From: Siphlonurus alternatus | Taxonomy: Eukaryota; Arthropoda; Insecta; Ephemeroptera; Siphlonuridae | Length of the DNA stretch: 64,000 nucleotides | Assembly (NCBI GenBank): GCA_949825025.1 | Contig: OX463783.1 | Location: forward strand, 15,349,628-15,413,627 | Reading direction: 5' to 3' | In this document: piece by piece, positions 24,451 through 35,667 of the stretch | Layout: each line of letters begins with the position of its first letter | Position numbering within the stretch: position 1 is the stretch's first letter | Program-made: the position numbers and the translations under genes | The notes under the pieces: generated by a model | The model's database searches: none | Told to the model about the DNA's origin: nothing | The model's input: the letters and a program-made list of their open reading frames with translations, nothing else

Positions 24451-24966
24451 AAACAAATTTTATGAACATTGACACTTTGCAATGGCGCTATATGCTATGG
24501 CACCATGGCACCATGGTAGTACATTAAGAAAAACTATTAAGTAAACAAACCTAGATTTCGTCAATATATATACTGCGGTTGATAAAGACCTGTTTCTTAC
24601 AAAAATGCTATACACAGTAAAATCTTGAATTAATAAAACCTATTTTGTTTGTTTACTTTTAGGTAATAAAAATTTAGGAGAATTAAGTACTACAATCGTA
24701 TAAAGTTCCATATATACACTTAAGTAAATAAATACTTGTTATTTAAAAAAAAAAAAAAAAACGCTATAAACAAATTTTATGAAAGAAAAACTATTAAAAG
24801 TAAACAAACCTTATAGATTTCGTCAATACTGCGGTTAATAAATACCTGTTTCTTACAAAAATGCTACGCAAATCTTGAATTAATAAAATCTATTTGGTTT
24901 GTTTACTTTTAGGTAATAAAAATTTAGGAGAAGTAGTAGAAGTACTATAATCGTATAAAGTTCAAA
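24451..24966. repeat. Diverged direct duplication, about 200-250 bp, two copies
   Basis: Both copies contain AACAAATTTTATGAA, GATTTCGTCAATA, CCTGTTTCTTACAAAAATGC and TAATAAAAATTTAGGAGAA in order, ending near ATCGTATAAAGTTC. A poly(A) run separates them. Confidence 0.75.
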
Positions 24967-25285
24967 TGTCGAACTCGATCTTCTTAAATAAGGAACCGCG
25001 ACTGCCGCAAGCAGACCCTCGGTCTCTCTCGCTGTTCTCCTGGAGTATAATATCGGCCCATGCTGAAGCTCCTGTCACAATATTTTAAAAGTACTCTAAT
25101 TAATATATAATTTCGCCAAGATGTTAACATTTCATATAATGTAAAAAAATAGATAAAGAGTGAAACAGAAAATTGAATTAAATAAAGAAAACATCGAAAT
25201 TTTACTAAAAGATTATATGCTTTTCTAACCTAATTCAACAACCCTAGTTAGAAATTTGTCCCAATAAAAAGCGTAAATCTCACAC

Positions 25286-25609
25286 AATGGAGTACCGACC
25301 TCAAATTTTTTTATTGCAGAAATGGATAGAGGGTGCAAAAATATGCCACTCTGATTTTTTTTTTCAGATTTTTTAGGGACCGGGAAGTATTGCTAAAAAG
25401 TTTTGGCAAGGTCGGGTTCGAATCCACGTGTCTTTTGGGACCTATCTTTTATTAAGACAGGCGACAAGAGGCGGCACTTTTTCTGCACTTTCAATAATTT
25501 TTTAAAAATACTTCCCGGTCTCAGAAAAATCTGAAAAAATTCAGAGTAGCATATTTTTGCACCCTCTATCCATTTCTGCAATAAAAAATTTTGAGGTCGG
25601 TACTCCATA
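25286..25609. mobile_element. Palindromic element, family 4, copy 2
   Basis: It shares inner blocks with copy 1 (GCAGAAATGGATAGAGGGTG mirrored at the other end). Its outer arms differ (ATGGAGTACCGACCTC mirrored). The unpaired centre contains TTCGAATCC, and the right edge abuts a SINE-B copy. Confidence 0.82.
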
Positions 25610-25612
25610 CCA

Positions 25613-25930
25613 TAAAATACCCTTTCAAGTAAAAAATACGCTGCTCCCTCCCTGGGGTAAATTCATCTTGCTTTCCCCCCAGTGCAGTGATGCACTTGTA
25701 TGTGGTTCCCCAGGCTTTGGACATTGCTTTGGTCCATTGAGAAAAAGTAGAGATGTCCGTCCTGACTGAGGTTTTCCACGGTTTCCTCAGTCTCACCTCA
25801 GCGAATGCTGGGACGCGTAAGCATGCAGGCCGTGGCCACTAATATCCGTTCCCTACCTTATCCCTACCCAGTACCCCGCCGCGAGCTGTAAGCTCTTAGG
25901 GGTGTATCCTTGTAAAAAAAAAAACAAAAA
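25613..25930 (+). mobile_element. 5S-derived SINE (SINE-B), 5'-truncated
   Basis: It matches the body and tail of the 39250-39628 copy but starts after the 5S head (CCTTTCAAGTAAAAAATACG). It directly abuts the palindromic element at 25286-25609, so one may have inserted at the edge of the other. It ends in an A-rich run at 25913-25935. Confidence 0.83.
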
Positions 25931-26030
25931 AAAAATAGTATATATTATGGGAAAATAAATACAGACCATCCTTTTGTTGAGATTCACTGAACCAATCAAC
26001 CTTTATGATAATTAATTATATATTGTATTC

Positions 26031-26460
26031 AACCCCAAGAATAGGCGGTCACCACGCGCGGCTGCTATTATCACCCCCTTTGGTAATTATTTCTATAGAA
26101 TAATATAAACAATAGAAATACCCTAAAGAGCAGATGGTCACCACGGCTATACTATGCTAACCCCTCTGATAATTATTAACAATAGATAACATATATAAAC
26201 AATAGATACCCCAAGAGTAGTAGATGCCTATATATGCTATTCTCACCACCCCCTCTTATATTTTATTCTATAGAACAATATAAACAAAAGATGTCCCAGG
26301 AAAAGGCGGTGATCGCACCTATACATGCTATTCTCACCCCCACTTTTAATTTAACAATGTTAAACAAAAGACACCCCAATGTCTACAATATAAAATCCCC
26401 ACCCCCGCCTCCTTTATACGGATTCTATTGTATTAAATTAAACAAAAGAATACCCAATGT
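26031..26460. repeat. Diverged minisatellite, about five units of 80-88 bp
   Basis: Each unit starts near ACCCCAAGA or a variant, passes through a GCTATTCTCACCCCC-like block and ends AATATAAACAA(T/A)AGA(T/A). Units differ by many substitutions and small indels, so the array is old. It lies in the intergenic region between genes A and B. Confidence 0.7.
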
Positions 26461-27296
26461 ATTCATCTCTATGGAAACCTTTTGTATCTTTGTGTTAATT
26501 AGAGCTCTATTATAACCATGATATATATGTATCCAAGGCGGGCCAGATCTATTTTTTTTACCACCCCCTCTTCCTCGGATCCTAATCATTGAATCCCCTG
26601 CAACAAAGTATATCGGCCAGATAAGCCCACTCCTAAAGTGCTGGGAGAAAAAGAGTATAAAAGAGGAAGGTTAAGACGGGTCTCTTTTTCTATCTATAGT
26701 ATAGACAGAAATCTCAGCACTTGCCCTTTCGCAGTGCTTAAATAATTTCCATGAATATAAATATAATATATGACGTAATTTTAAACTGATATGTTTGAAC
26801 ACTAGTTGAGAAGTGCACCTTGAATTTGATACGAGAGGAGCCCAACCCAAAAGTCATTAAGACTAAAATATTGTCTTGGACTTCTTGGATCGACACCGCG
26901 CGGCGAGGAGGAAAGCGCGGAGATGCATGTGTGCATGCCAGTGAGAGCTAGACGGCAACACTTCTTATGTGGCGACCGCGGCTGTTAGTTGCCGATATGT
27001 TTGTTTTTTCTTTGCCTGAGAAAAAACAACTAGACACTTAATTTGTTGTGAGATTATTATAGAGCAACATTTAATTGCTATATTTAATATATTAAATATA
27101 TTATATTAAATTTTACTTTATTTATATAAAATACATTATACATTTATACATTATGGGGTACTTTATTATATACCCTAAAATATATAAAATATAATATATA
27201 GAAAAAATGTAACATTGGAAATTGAAGTAAAAAATGTAATAAACAGATGGGAACATTAAAGTTTAAAGAGACAACTCTAGGACTTATAAGTTCAAT

Positions 27297-27680
27297 TTAA
27301 GGTAGAGGTAACGCGCCCAATGTTAATAAAAATTCCATTCATAAAAATTATGAAAAAAAAAAAAAAAATGTTCTCCTCTACATACCTTATCAGTAAGTAA
27401 AATCATATAATAAAGTGGTAAAATATCAGATATAAACGAGCTAGTTTTTGAATTATTAAATTTTAAAGTTGACTAATTTATATAACATGGAAGTTCCATT
27501 TCTCCATGTTAAATTAGTCCACTTTAAAAATTAAGAACTCGATCGAAAACTATCTCGTTTTTGTATACCTGATATTTTACCCACACTAATAAGATATGTA
27601 AAGGAGAAAATTTTAAAATTTTTTCATAATTTTCATGAATGGGATTTTTATTAACATTGGGCGTGTTATCTCTATACTGT
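27297..27680. mobile_element. Family 2 MITE, copy B
   Basis: The left end is TTAAGGTAGAGGTAACGCGC and the right end GGGCGTGTTATCTCTATACT. The interior is mirrored around paired CCATTTCTCCATG and GGAAGTTCC blocks. An insertion of about 20 bases (near 27400) is absent from the other copies. Confidence 0.8.
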
Positions 27681-27744
27681 AGGTTTTTATTGATGTAGAC
27701 TATAATATATATAGTAGTTTTACTTTAAAAATGTTTTTATTTTG

Positions 27745-28310
27745 TATTAAAAACACAGTACAAATAGATACACATAGTCGCTCGAGTCAGATACAAAAAT
27801 ATCGTCTGTATACTCTCAAATCAACCTTGATTATAAAGGAATTAAGATTTTTCACTATAAAGTATGCAACTTTGTGTACACAAATTTCAGTGCAAAGCTG
27901 CGCGTTTCGCCAGCTATAGTGCGTTAGCCCACATTGTATGCATGCAGCATGAAAGTTTGCATATATGAACTATTCTGATATGTAACGTAGCCATTAAAAC
28001 TATTTATAAAAGGACAGGTGTGAGAAATAAGAACAAGAAAAGGTGTCAGGTAGCACTTATTATAATTAATTTGGTTTTTATGTATCGTACACAACTATAA
28101 TATAATCACCAAGAATATACAATACAAATATAAAAATAAATAATATACTGGGTTTAATCCGTTTAATTTTTAATTAAATAAAATATTATAACTGATGCAT
28201 GTGAGAAGTAATCAAATCAGTTTTTATTGTAATAAAAAACACAGTACAATAGTTAAACATATAGTCGAGTCAGCAGATAAAAATATCAAATCAACCTTGA
28301 TTATTTTTAA
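27745..28310. repeat. Two diverged direct copies of a short block
   Basis: TAAAAACACAGTACAA, a TAGTCG...GAGTCAG block and AAATCAACCTTGATTAT occur in order near 27749-27835 and again near 28236-28305. Spacing is about 490 bases. Confidence 0.55.
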
Positions 28311-28837
28311 AATAATAAAATTAGAAGGAAATATGTAAATAAAATAAAGATATTATAAAAAATAGAATTGATACTGCTATATATATATGCTTATATATAA
28401 TCTATAATGAATAAAATACAGTCAAAAATATATGAATCTCTCTGCAATAAAAATGTGATATACAATTATACTAAGAATTAAATTTAATTTGATTACATTG
28501 ATATATCGAGAGGAGATCGAGCGGCGGCTCGTTGTCGCAGGCCCCTCATGTCTGCTCAGTGCAGCAATTAAGCAGCGCGCGGTCGTCGATGGCTGCTGAG
28601 CGCATATATACCATTGCAGTGCTCAGCCGTTCTGCAGGCAAACTAATGCAGGGCCAGTGACATGCAGGGCCGCGTAGCAAGCACTCGATCAGACTCCCAT
28701 AAGTTGACTTTAGAGAATACACTATGGACCATGACGATAAAGGACCATCACGATGAGATAACGGCGGCAGCAGAGATGGTTACTGTCTCGCTATGAAGGT
28801 CCAACTGTTTCCGGCCCCCATGTCACCCGCCCATATA

Positions 28838-29027
28838 TAAAGGGGCATTTCCATGGAGCGATGTCGAGCGGGGCTTGGCGGTGCGAGAAAAGCGCACTTG
28901 CTTCAATCTCGTATGGTAGCCATGTTGGCAAAAAAACGCTCCCCGCAAGGCGAGGAAATTCCGAGCCTCTGATTGGCTATGGCACGCGATTTTCTCGCTT
29001 TCCACGCTCCATGGAAATGCCCCTTTA
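28838..29027. mobile_element. MITE with TAAAGGGGCATTTCC ends
   Basis: The inverted repeats TAAAGGGGCATTTCCATGGA and TCCATGGAAATGCCCCTTTA flank a GC-rich unpaired interior. There is one copy in the window and no coding sequence. Confidence 0.78.
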
Positions 29028-29799
29028 TGCGTTATAAGAGAAAGGCCACAGCAAGCGAAGATTTTCCCCCACGTATTGCGCAGGCTCAATATTTACCCCC
29101 CTGACTGCGTCTGATAACATCGCCTTTGTCAACAGCCTGTTGACTTAATGCACTCTCTATAATATAATATATGACCTTCCCAAAATATAAAATTGCCCCC
29201 TAGCCTCCTTATAGCTCTTATCCGCATACGAGGTTGGCTCGAAGTTGCGAAGTTCGACACCTAAAAACGCTGTTCATTGTTGAATATAGCTATACTTACC
29301 ATAATACTGATGAGTCTTGTAGGAGATATTATATCGGACATTAATTTTTATTATAAATGCGATGTGATGTAATTATAAAATTATGCATGCAAAAAAAGAG
29401 CAGCTTGCAGTGTGTTTCTAAATTCGAACAATCTCTTCTGACGATAAATATTATTTGACTCGTTACATAATTCGTCACTCTCTTCGCCCTGTTAGCAACT
29501 TGACAAGTCATATTTTTTCCCCCTTTTTTTGTGCGTCTCTTTTTCTCTCGAATCTCTCCCATCACTTTTCTCATCCATGTATTTCATTTCTTCTAAATGC
29601 ATTTTTTCCCCCTTTATCGTTTTACATCGTCTCATCCTCGTTGACCTTCTTTGGTTGTCTAATCGATGCTATATATATAGCAGTGGCGAGCTGCAATGGC
29701 AAAGATGGTAAAAGTATATACCATGTGCATGCAGCTTGTCCATATTGAACAACTGCAGTCCGAATCTTTTTAATATCAAGAAAGTTATATATATTAATA

Positions 29800-30224
29800 T
29801 TAAGGGCATTGGGTGTAGCACCGGTAGTTGGCAACACTGACGTATCTTCACCATGTTAATTTTTCAACCTTGCTCCTCAGAGTAATTTTTATGCTAGAGC
29901 TAAGCTGATTGCAGTAGTATCAAGATAATTAGTAGACCAAGTGCACAATTTGGCTAAATAAAGCCTGATTTAAAGAAAAGTATTTTTTAGTAATTTTTTA
30001 AATTTACGTGCATTTTTTTAAAAAATATAAAAAAAATGCTTTTCTTTAAATCAGGCTTTATTTAGCCAAATTAAGCATTTGGGCTATACTAATTACCTTG
30101 ATACTATCAATGCAATCAGCTTAGCTCTAGCATAAAAATTACTCTGAGGAGCAAGGTTGAAAAATTAACATGGTGAAGATACGTCAGTGTTGCCAACTAC
30201 CGGTGCTACACCCAATGCCCTTAA
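29800..30224. mobile_element. Palindromic TTAA-flanked MITE, family 1, copy 2
   Basis: It has the same termini and interior as the copy at 19932-20348, with scattered substitutions and small indels. The two are close enough in sequence to belong to one recent family. Confidence 0.88.
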
Positions 30225-31799
30225 GAATGGTCAAACGTTTAAACTTTAAACGTATAGCTGCTATAAGTTGAATAAGTTCTTGGATAAATGAAAGTGACCA
30301 TAATATAAATACATACATATTTTTCCGTCTCTTTTGCCCTAAAAAAAAATACATTTTTTTTTTTTAAATTGCTTGTTAAAATCAGCGTGACATGCAAAGA
30401 AACAATTCTAAAATACTTTATATATTTATTTATTGGAACAACTGGTTGTACATATACAACATGATTCATCAGGTAAGAACTAAAACAAAGAAACATGCAA
30501 TTAAACAATTAAAAGAAAACAACAACAACAAACAAACAACACAAATTTAAAAAAAAAAATATTAAATATTTTTTTTATGGTATATATATGATTTTTTAAC
30601 ACTCGACAATTAAGTATATCTAGTGTTAAATTTTTGTGCTCTATAATACATGCATTAAAAAAAAAAAAAAATGCTGCTATAGTTTTATGTCTATTTTTGA
30701 CATCTTTGTGTGTTCTTTCTTCTTCCTTATCATTTTGCATCTCCTCTCCTTTCTCTATATACACCCTATAAATAATATTATCACACGCTGTGGCGACGCT
30801 CAAAGACTCAAGTTATGCTCGGACATGCATTGCATCAGAAAGGCCTGCTGTGTGGGCGTTACCGCGAGCATATATGCGGCCATACATGCTCTTCTGCGCA
30901 TATAATTTATTATATTTTTTAATTCTATGCATATAATATACTCAGCGTCTTCTGGTTTGAGTCAGCCAATTTCAAGACGTATATTATATTAATGGCGCTG
31001 AAATTTAATAGAATCGAGGCTACAACAAGTCTTAATTGACTATCATATCATATCTATAAATAGAAATGCAGCAAAAAAATCTTATACGAAAATTAATGAA
31101 TTTTCTAACACGATTGATCTTAATTGTCTTAATTTTGAATTATTTTTAAATATATTAAAATGTATCAATGGATAATTTACCTGCGTAATAAAAATCAAGG
31201 AGTTTTTTTCATGATAAAAAATATAAAAATATATAACTAAACGTCGTCAACTTTTTTTGTGAGATTTTTTTTTTTATTTGTTTTATCAAACCATGCACAA
31301 TTGGGTACTCCTACTTACTAATTAGTAATTACGCACTAAGTTTTTGAAACCCCGAACCTTCCGAAACCCTAATAACTTGCATGAGAGTTTCGAGAGCTTA
31401 TGTACATTCATTTACCTATGACTGAGGAAAGCGTGGAAACCTCAGCCAGGATGGACGCTTCAAAACTACTAAAATTATTTGTTTAACGAATAATTATAAT
31501 TTTTAATTGTTGAAAATGCAGATTATATTAATACTGGTATAAATTAAAAAAATAGGAGGAAACAAAAACAATTTAATTCAAGCATCCATTTGTTAATTAT
31601 AGTCTATACACGATAAAAGAACATTTATAATTCACCAATATATAATTATGTTTTTAATTTTATAGTAACATATTGACATTATCTTTTATTTCAATTAAAT
31701 TTAACAATGAAGTATATATTATTTATTTACTGGTATACAATATTATAATCAGATTATCGTCATTAATACACAAAAAATCTGACATTATAGGTAGTTTTT
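30225..31799. other. AT-rich intergenic DNA upstream of gene B
   Basis: No gene was recognised. It holds a SINE fragment at 31408-31455 and many short A/T runs. Confidence 0.5.
31408..31455 (-). repeat. SINE central-domain fragment
   Basis: The stretch TGACTGAGGAAAGCGTGGAA, then ACCTCAGCCAGGATGG, matches the block shared by SINE-A and SINE-B. No head or tail is visible, so the family cannot be assigned. Confidence 0.5.
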
Positions 31800-32112
31800 A
31801 CTCAGGACATTCCAACGACTTCTCTATTCCCTGAGTTGCTTCAAGAGTGAGCACCAGTACAGTGCGCACTGACCGACTGCGCAATCATCGTGGATCGTGG
31901 ACGAGTTTGCACGAGCAGGACCGGGAGAACTCGAAACTTTGCGAGCGCGGACGCGGAGGCGAGAAATCGTCATTGTATCAGACATTCAGAATTCAGACAT
32001 TTCAGACGCAAGCACAGAGGACAGAGGAGCAGCAGCAACATCTTCAACTTCAATTTTGTGTTCTGGTGTTTGTAGTGTATGTAACTGAACTGACTTTTTA
32101 TTAAATTTAAAA
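31800..32112 (+). promoter_or_regulatory. Probable promoter/5' leader of gene B
   Basis: A GC-richer, CpG-containing segment directly precedes the gene B start codon, in contrast to AT-rich surroundings. The only upstream ATG seen in it is followed at once by a stop (ATGTAA near 32080). That suits a leader in which 32113 is the first usable start. No TATA box or initiator was assigned. Confidence 0.5.
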
Positions 32113-32190
32113 ATGAGTTGGAATTTAAAGTTGCTTAACAATTGTAATGTAAATAATGCTGCAATTCAAGACATTCAACTGGATAAAGAT
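32113..32190 (+). CDS. Gene B exon 1: start codon and first FHA strands
   Basis: ATG at 32113 has A at -3. Twenty-six codons follow, then the donor GTGAGT at 32191; phase 0. It encodes MSWNLKLLNN and ends AAIQDIQLDKD. The W-x-L strand followed by an I-x-L strand is how FHA domains of the PNKP/aprataxin type begin. It fits directly onto the FGR of the next exon. The 16.4-kb gap to exon 2 is the main doubt. Confidence 0.65.
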
Positions 32191-32712
32191 GTGAGTATAC
32201 GAATATCTAATTTAATTCCACGTTTTTACACACAAATGTTATGATATATAGTTATGTTTTATGTTTGGATTATTATGTAGTTTTCATCGTATGCATATTT
32301 GTATTATAATTACAGTTTATAACGAACCTGCATATTATAGCCGCAAAGATTTGGTATGTAAAATAAATTAAAGTATTGATCCAGTTCGTGACTCTCTGAA
32401 GCTACTTTCCCGCGTAAAATAGACAACGCCCCAAAAAGCACCACCCCTAAATAAATTGAAGCACGGAAAAGGACCTGTGGATGTCGATCTTAATTCGCTG
32501 TGTCTGTATATATGCCGCAATACTTTGCCTCGATGATTCAAAATAATTTTTAAGAGTATTATTATGTATATGTATTGTTTATGTACTCATTATTACAAAT
32601 TATACTGAAAATTCACACCCCAATGCTGAGCTTGAGCGCTTGAGGCGGGGATTAGGAGAGCGCCCGGGAAGCAATAATGCGTGCCGTGCATGCGATGTGA
32701 CTCTCTCGCTGT

Positions 32713-32811
32713 CAGTGGCGGATCCAGCTCGCGGCTCTGGGGGGGGGGGGGGGGGGGGGCCTATCCCGCAATGTTAAAATTTGGAGTGGGATGCGCTTCG
32801 ATCCGTGACTG
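32713..32811. mobile_element. hAT-like MITE (short form) with 8-bp TSD
   Basis: It runs from CAGTGGCGGATCCAG to GATCCGTGACTG and is 99 bp long. CTCGCTGT flanks both sides (32705-32712 and 32812-32819). It is internally deleted relative to the family and rich in G, about 600 bases into gene B intron 1. Confidence 0.83.
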
Positions 32812-32827
32812 CTCGCTGTTAGTTTTG

Positions 32828-33075
32828 CTGAGATGAGACTGAGGGAACCCTTATAGTAAGCCTCACGATGGTCACAAGTTTGACTTTTTAAAAAAAAAAA
32901 TGGACCAAAATAATCTCCAAAGCCTGGGTTAACGACGCAAAAGCGGCAAAAGTTCACTGCACTTGGTATAAAAGCGCAGGATTAATTTACCCCATGCAGA
33001 GGGAGTTTTTTTTATATATAAGTCACACCCATCCATATCTACGCTTGAACTCACGGTGATTCAACGAAAGTTGGT
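32828..33075 (-). mobile_element. 5S-derived SINE (SINE-B), old diverged copy
   Basis: The order of blocks matches the 39250 copy: GAGATGAGACTGAGGGAACC, TGGACCAAAATAATCTCC, AATTTACCCCATGCAGAGGG, then the 5S-like head (ACCCATCCATATCTACGC). Many substitutions are present. A 99-bp hAT-like MITE (32713-32811) lies next to it. Confidence 0.6.
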
Positions 33076-33383
33076 CACAAAATATAGACTATATAGGTAC
33101 TTTATCTGAAACTGACAGTTTCTGTGCCATAGGCATATATATACCTTTACAAAATTTGCATATATATATACTCTTATTTATGAAGTGCAATTCAGAATTC
33201 AGAGTACAACGTTTGTATTAATTTATTTTAAATTTACTCCATGCAGTTACTTGGTATATAATAATATCAGAGAGCGTTAATTATAATTTACTTTATTTTA
33301 TTATGTACTTTTATCAATACACATAATTACATGGATGATTTAGTATTATATAAGTATTTATTTATCTAATTTATAACATAATG

Positions 33384-33529
33384 GGGGGCATTCACAAATT
33401 AAGCACTTTAACCCCAACTTTAGCCCCAAGTTTTATCCCCGGTGCTAAACATGGTGCTACACTAGGAGCTAGACATGGTTAGCCCCTGGTTTAGCACCAT
33501 GTTTAGTACAAGTGCTTTGTGAATGCCCC
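33384..33529. mobile_element. MITE with GGGGCATTCACAAA ends
   Basis: The ends GGGGCATTCACAAATTAAGC and GTGCTTTGTGAATGCCCC pair. The interior holds repeated (G)CTAAACATGGTGCTA and TTTAGCACCATGTTTAG blocks that pair again. It lies in gene B intron 1. Confidence 0.75.
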
Positions 33530-34046
33530 GGCCCCAATATATATTTAATTGTTTATTGTTATCTTTTAATTTAAATGAATTTGTATAGAAGTATAAATAA
33601 CACACAGGTGTGACTATAATCAAGTCAGGTAACAAGAGTAACAAGGTTCTTGCAGAGGCTGAGAGAGATTAAATTAATAAAAGAATGATGCCGTGGCTCT
33701 TAGTACTGGAAACTCCCCAAATAACACTGCATTTTTACTACAAGTACTAGTAGAACAAGAGAGGAGCCTCTCTGATATAATATATAAAACAGTAGAGAGA
33801 GGAAAAAACAGAGAGAGAGAGAACATATAACACATAAGAGGGTGGTTAGCTAAAATTGCTGGCGGGCCACACATAGTGCGTGTTGGGTGACTTTTTGTGA
33901 CGAGGGGGGAGACTGCAGACTTCTGAGTCGCCCGGGTCACCGCTCGTCCGTCTGGTCCGACTGCAGCGCTTTGACATCCTACCAGCAAATCTGGAGTCGG
34001 TTGACAAATTTTAGGGTGCCGACAAAGTGCCAGGCAGCGACTCGCA

Positions 34047-34133
34047 ATGTCGTCAGGAGAAGCATTCGGGTATCAGAATTTTTATACTTTTCCGAGCACT
34101 CCACCACAGAAAATTCAGGGGAATACAGTTAGG
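34047..34133 (+). CDS. Possible orphan first exon inside gene B intron 1
   Basis: A GC-rich island (about 33880-34130) ends in an ATG followed by MSSGEAFGYQNFYTFPSTPP and a glutamine/lysine stretch, after which the sequence returns to AT-rich DNA. The transition looks like a 5' leader plus first coding exon, but the best donor (GTTAGG near 34130) is weak. No partner exon was found. It could be an alternative start, a nested gene or chance. Confidence 0.2.
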
Positions 34134-34605
34134 ACGGTCATTCTATCTCTCTTTAAATTAAAGCTCTCTGATAATATCTATTTATATTTCTGGGTTGTAG
34201 AACTTATCACTTTGGTTTGCAAATTTGCACCAATTTATTATCTTTGTCTGATAATAATGTGATAATAATTTTTAAAAATATTAAAGTTGACATCTTTCAA
34301 GTTCATCTTTTATAATTTATCTAATCTATATAATAATATTATCGTAATATAATATCACTGCTGTATAAACTATAATGTATAGCACTTTCTGTGCCACTAC
34401 ATATATCATTTTAAATTTCGTGTATGAATTATTTCAAAATTAATTTTGAATTATATATATTAAATTATAAAGAATATTCACATCAGCAAACTGCATGATG
34501 ATGAGCTAAGAATTGTTTGTGACGTCATCTTATTTTAAACTTTAAAACTAAATAAAAAATTTGAAAGAAAAAACAAAAAAATCTTATAATACAAATAATA
34601 AAAAA

Positions 34606-34957
34606 TGCACATATATACACACTAAATTTTTAGATGCTGAATTGTTTTCAGTACATTATGTCAGTACAAAATTGCTCCAGTTTCGTCTTACATCCAGCAC
34701 TTTTGACCTATAAAACACTTAATCCAAGTACAAATTTGGTACTGAAAAAAGAGAGTCAATTTTTTGTACTTTTTTTTACTCTCTTTTTTCAGTACCAAAT
34801 TTGTACTTGGAATAAGTGTTTTATAGGTTAAAAGTGCTGGATGTAAGACGAAACTGGAGAAATTTTGTACTGACTGGAGCAATTTTGTACTGACATAAAG
34901 TACTGAAACCAATTCAGCATCTAAAAATTTAGTGTGTATATATTTATATTATGTGCA
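34606..34957. mobile_element. Palindromic element, single copy in window
   Basis: The arms TACACACTAAATTTTTAGAT and ATCTAAAAATTTAGTGTGTA enclose mirrored blocks including AGTACAAATTTGGTACTGAA. The right arm carries a short duplication of GGAG(A/C)AATTTTGTACTGAC not seen in the left arm. Confidence 0.8.
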
Positions 34958-35050
34958 TGATAAAATATAACATTTGAATCAATTACTAGAAGATGCATAA
35001 TATACAAATTGCTATAATATATTATTACTATATAAGCTTTATTTTTTAAC

Positions 35051-35349
35051 TTCTGAACTGAACCCTATTATAGGGTACTGGCCACAATTAAGTTAACTAA
35101 ATTTAACCTCCCGGCCTCTCGTAGACCCTACTTTTGTGGGTCCCTTTCAAACCGCCGGCCATGGCCTAAGCAATCCATCCCAGCATTCGCCTGGTTGTAA
35201 CTGAGGAAACCATGGAAACCTCAGTCAGGATGGTCGGCAATTGATGGAGGATGCCATCAATCACCTCCCGGATGCACGAGTGGGTGGCTGGGATCGAACT
35301 CACGACCATCCGATTACGAATCAGAGGCGTATACCACTGCGTCAAGTGC
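35051..35349 (-). mobile_element. tRNA-headed SINE (SINE-A), near full length
   Basis: On the minus strand the head contains GCAGTGGTATACGCC (A-box-like) and GGTCGTGAGTTCGATCCC (B box), the RNA polymerase III promoter of a tRNA. A conserved body with the block AACCTCAGTCAGGATGG on the + strand follows, then a tail near GGGTACTGGCC. A second copy lies at 4798-5084. The body block is shared with SINE-B. Confidence 0.8.
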
Positions 35350-35555
35350 TAAGCTTTATATATTATACATAATAATATATACATAATGTATAGTATATAT
35401 TTATAATTATATTATACTGTATATATTCGTGCACCGCAAAATGATGATGAACATGCAGCCTCTAATTGTTATATATACGAAAGACGACAGATGCTTGAAA
35501 TGTTTTCTGTAATAAAATGTAACATTAATTAAATGATTGGGGAGCATATGACTCT

Positions 35556-35667
<112 letters not shown>

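Larger units (their letters stand above)
26461..29799. other. Intergenic DNA with small GC-rich patches
   Basis: Patches at 26880-27000 and 28500-28830 are GC-rich without convincing frames. The rest is AT-rich and holds family 2 copy B, the 27745-28310 duplication and the MITE at 28838-29027. Confidence 0.5.

Noticed and set aside
31847..32104. 85-codon open frame upstream of gene B start
   Set aside because: It has no ATG start and no recognisable domain; it reads as the 5' leader of gene B.
35285..35349. tRNA gene on the minus strand
   Set aside because: A- and B-box sequence is present, but the sequence runs straight into a repeated SINE body and a cloverleaf acceptor stem was not seen.
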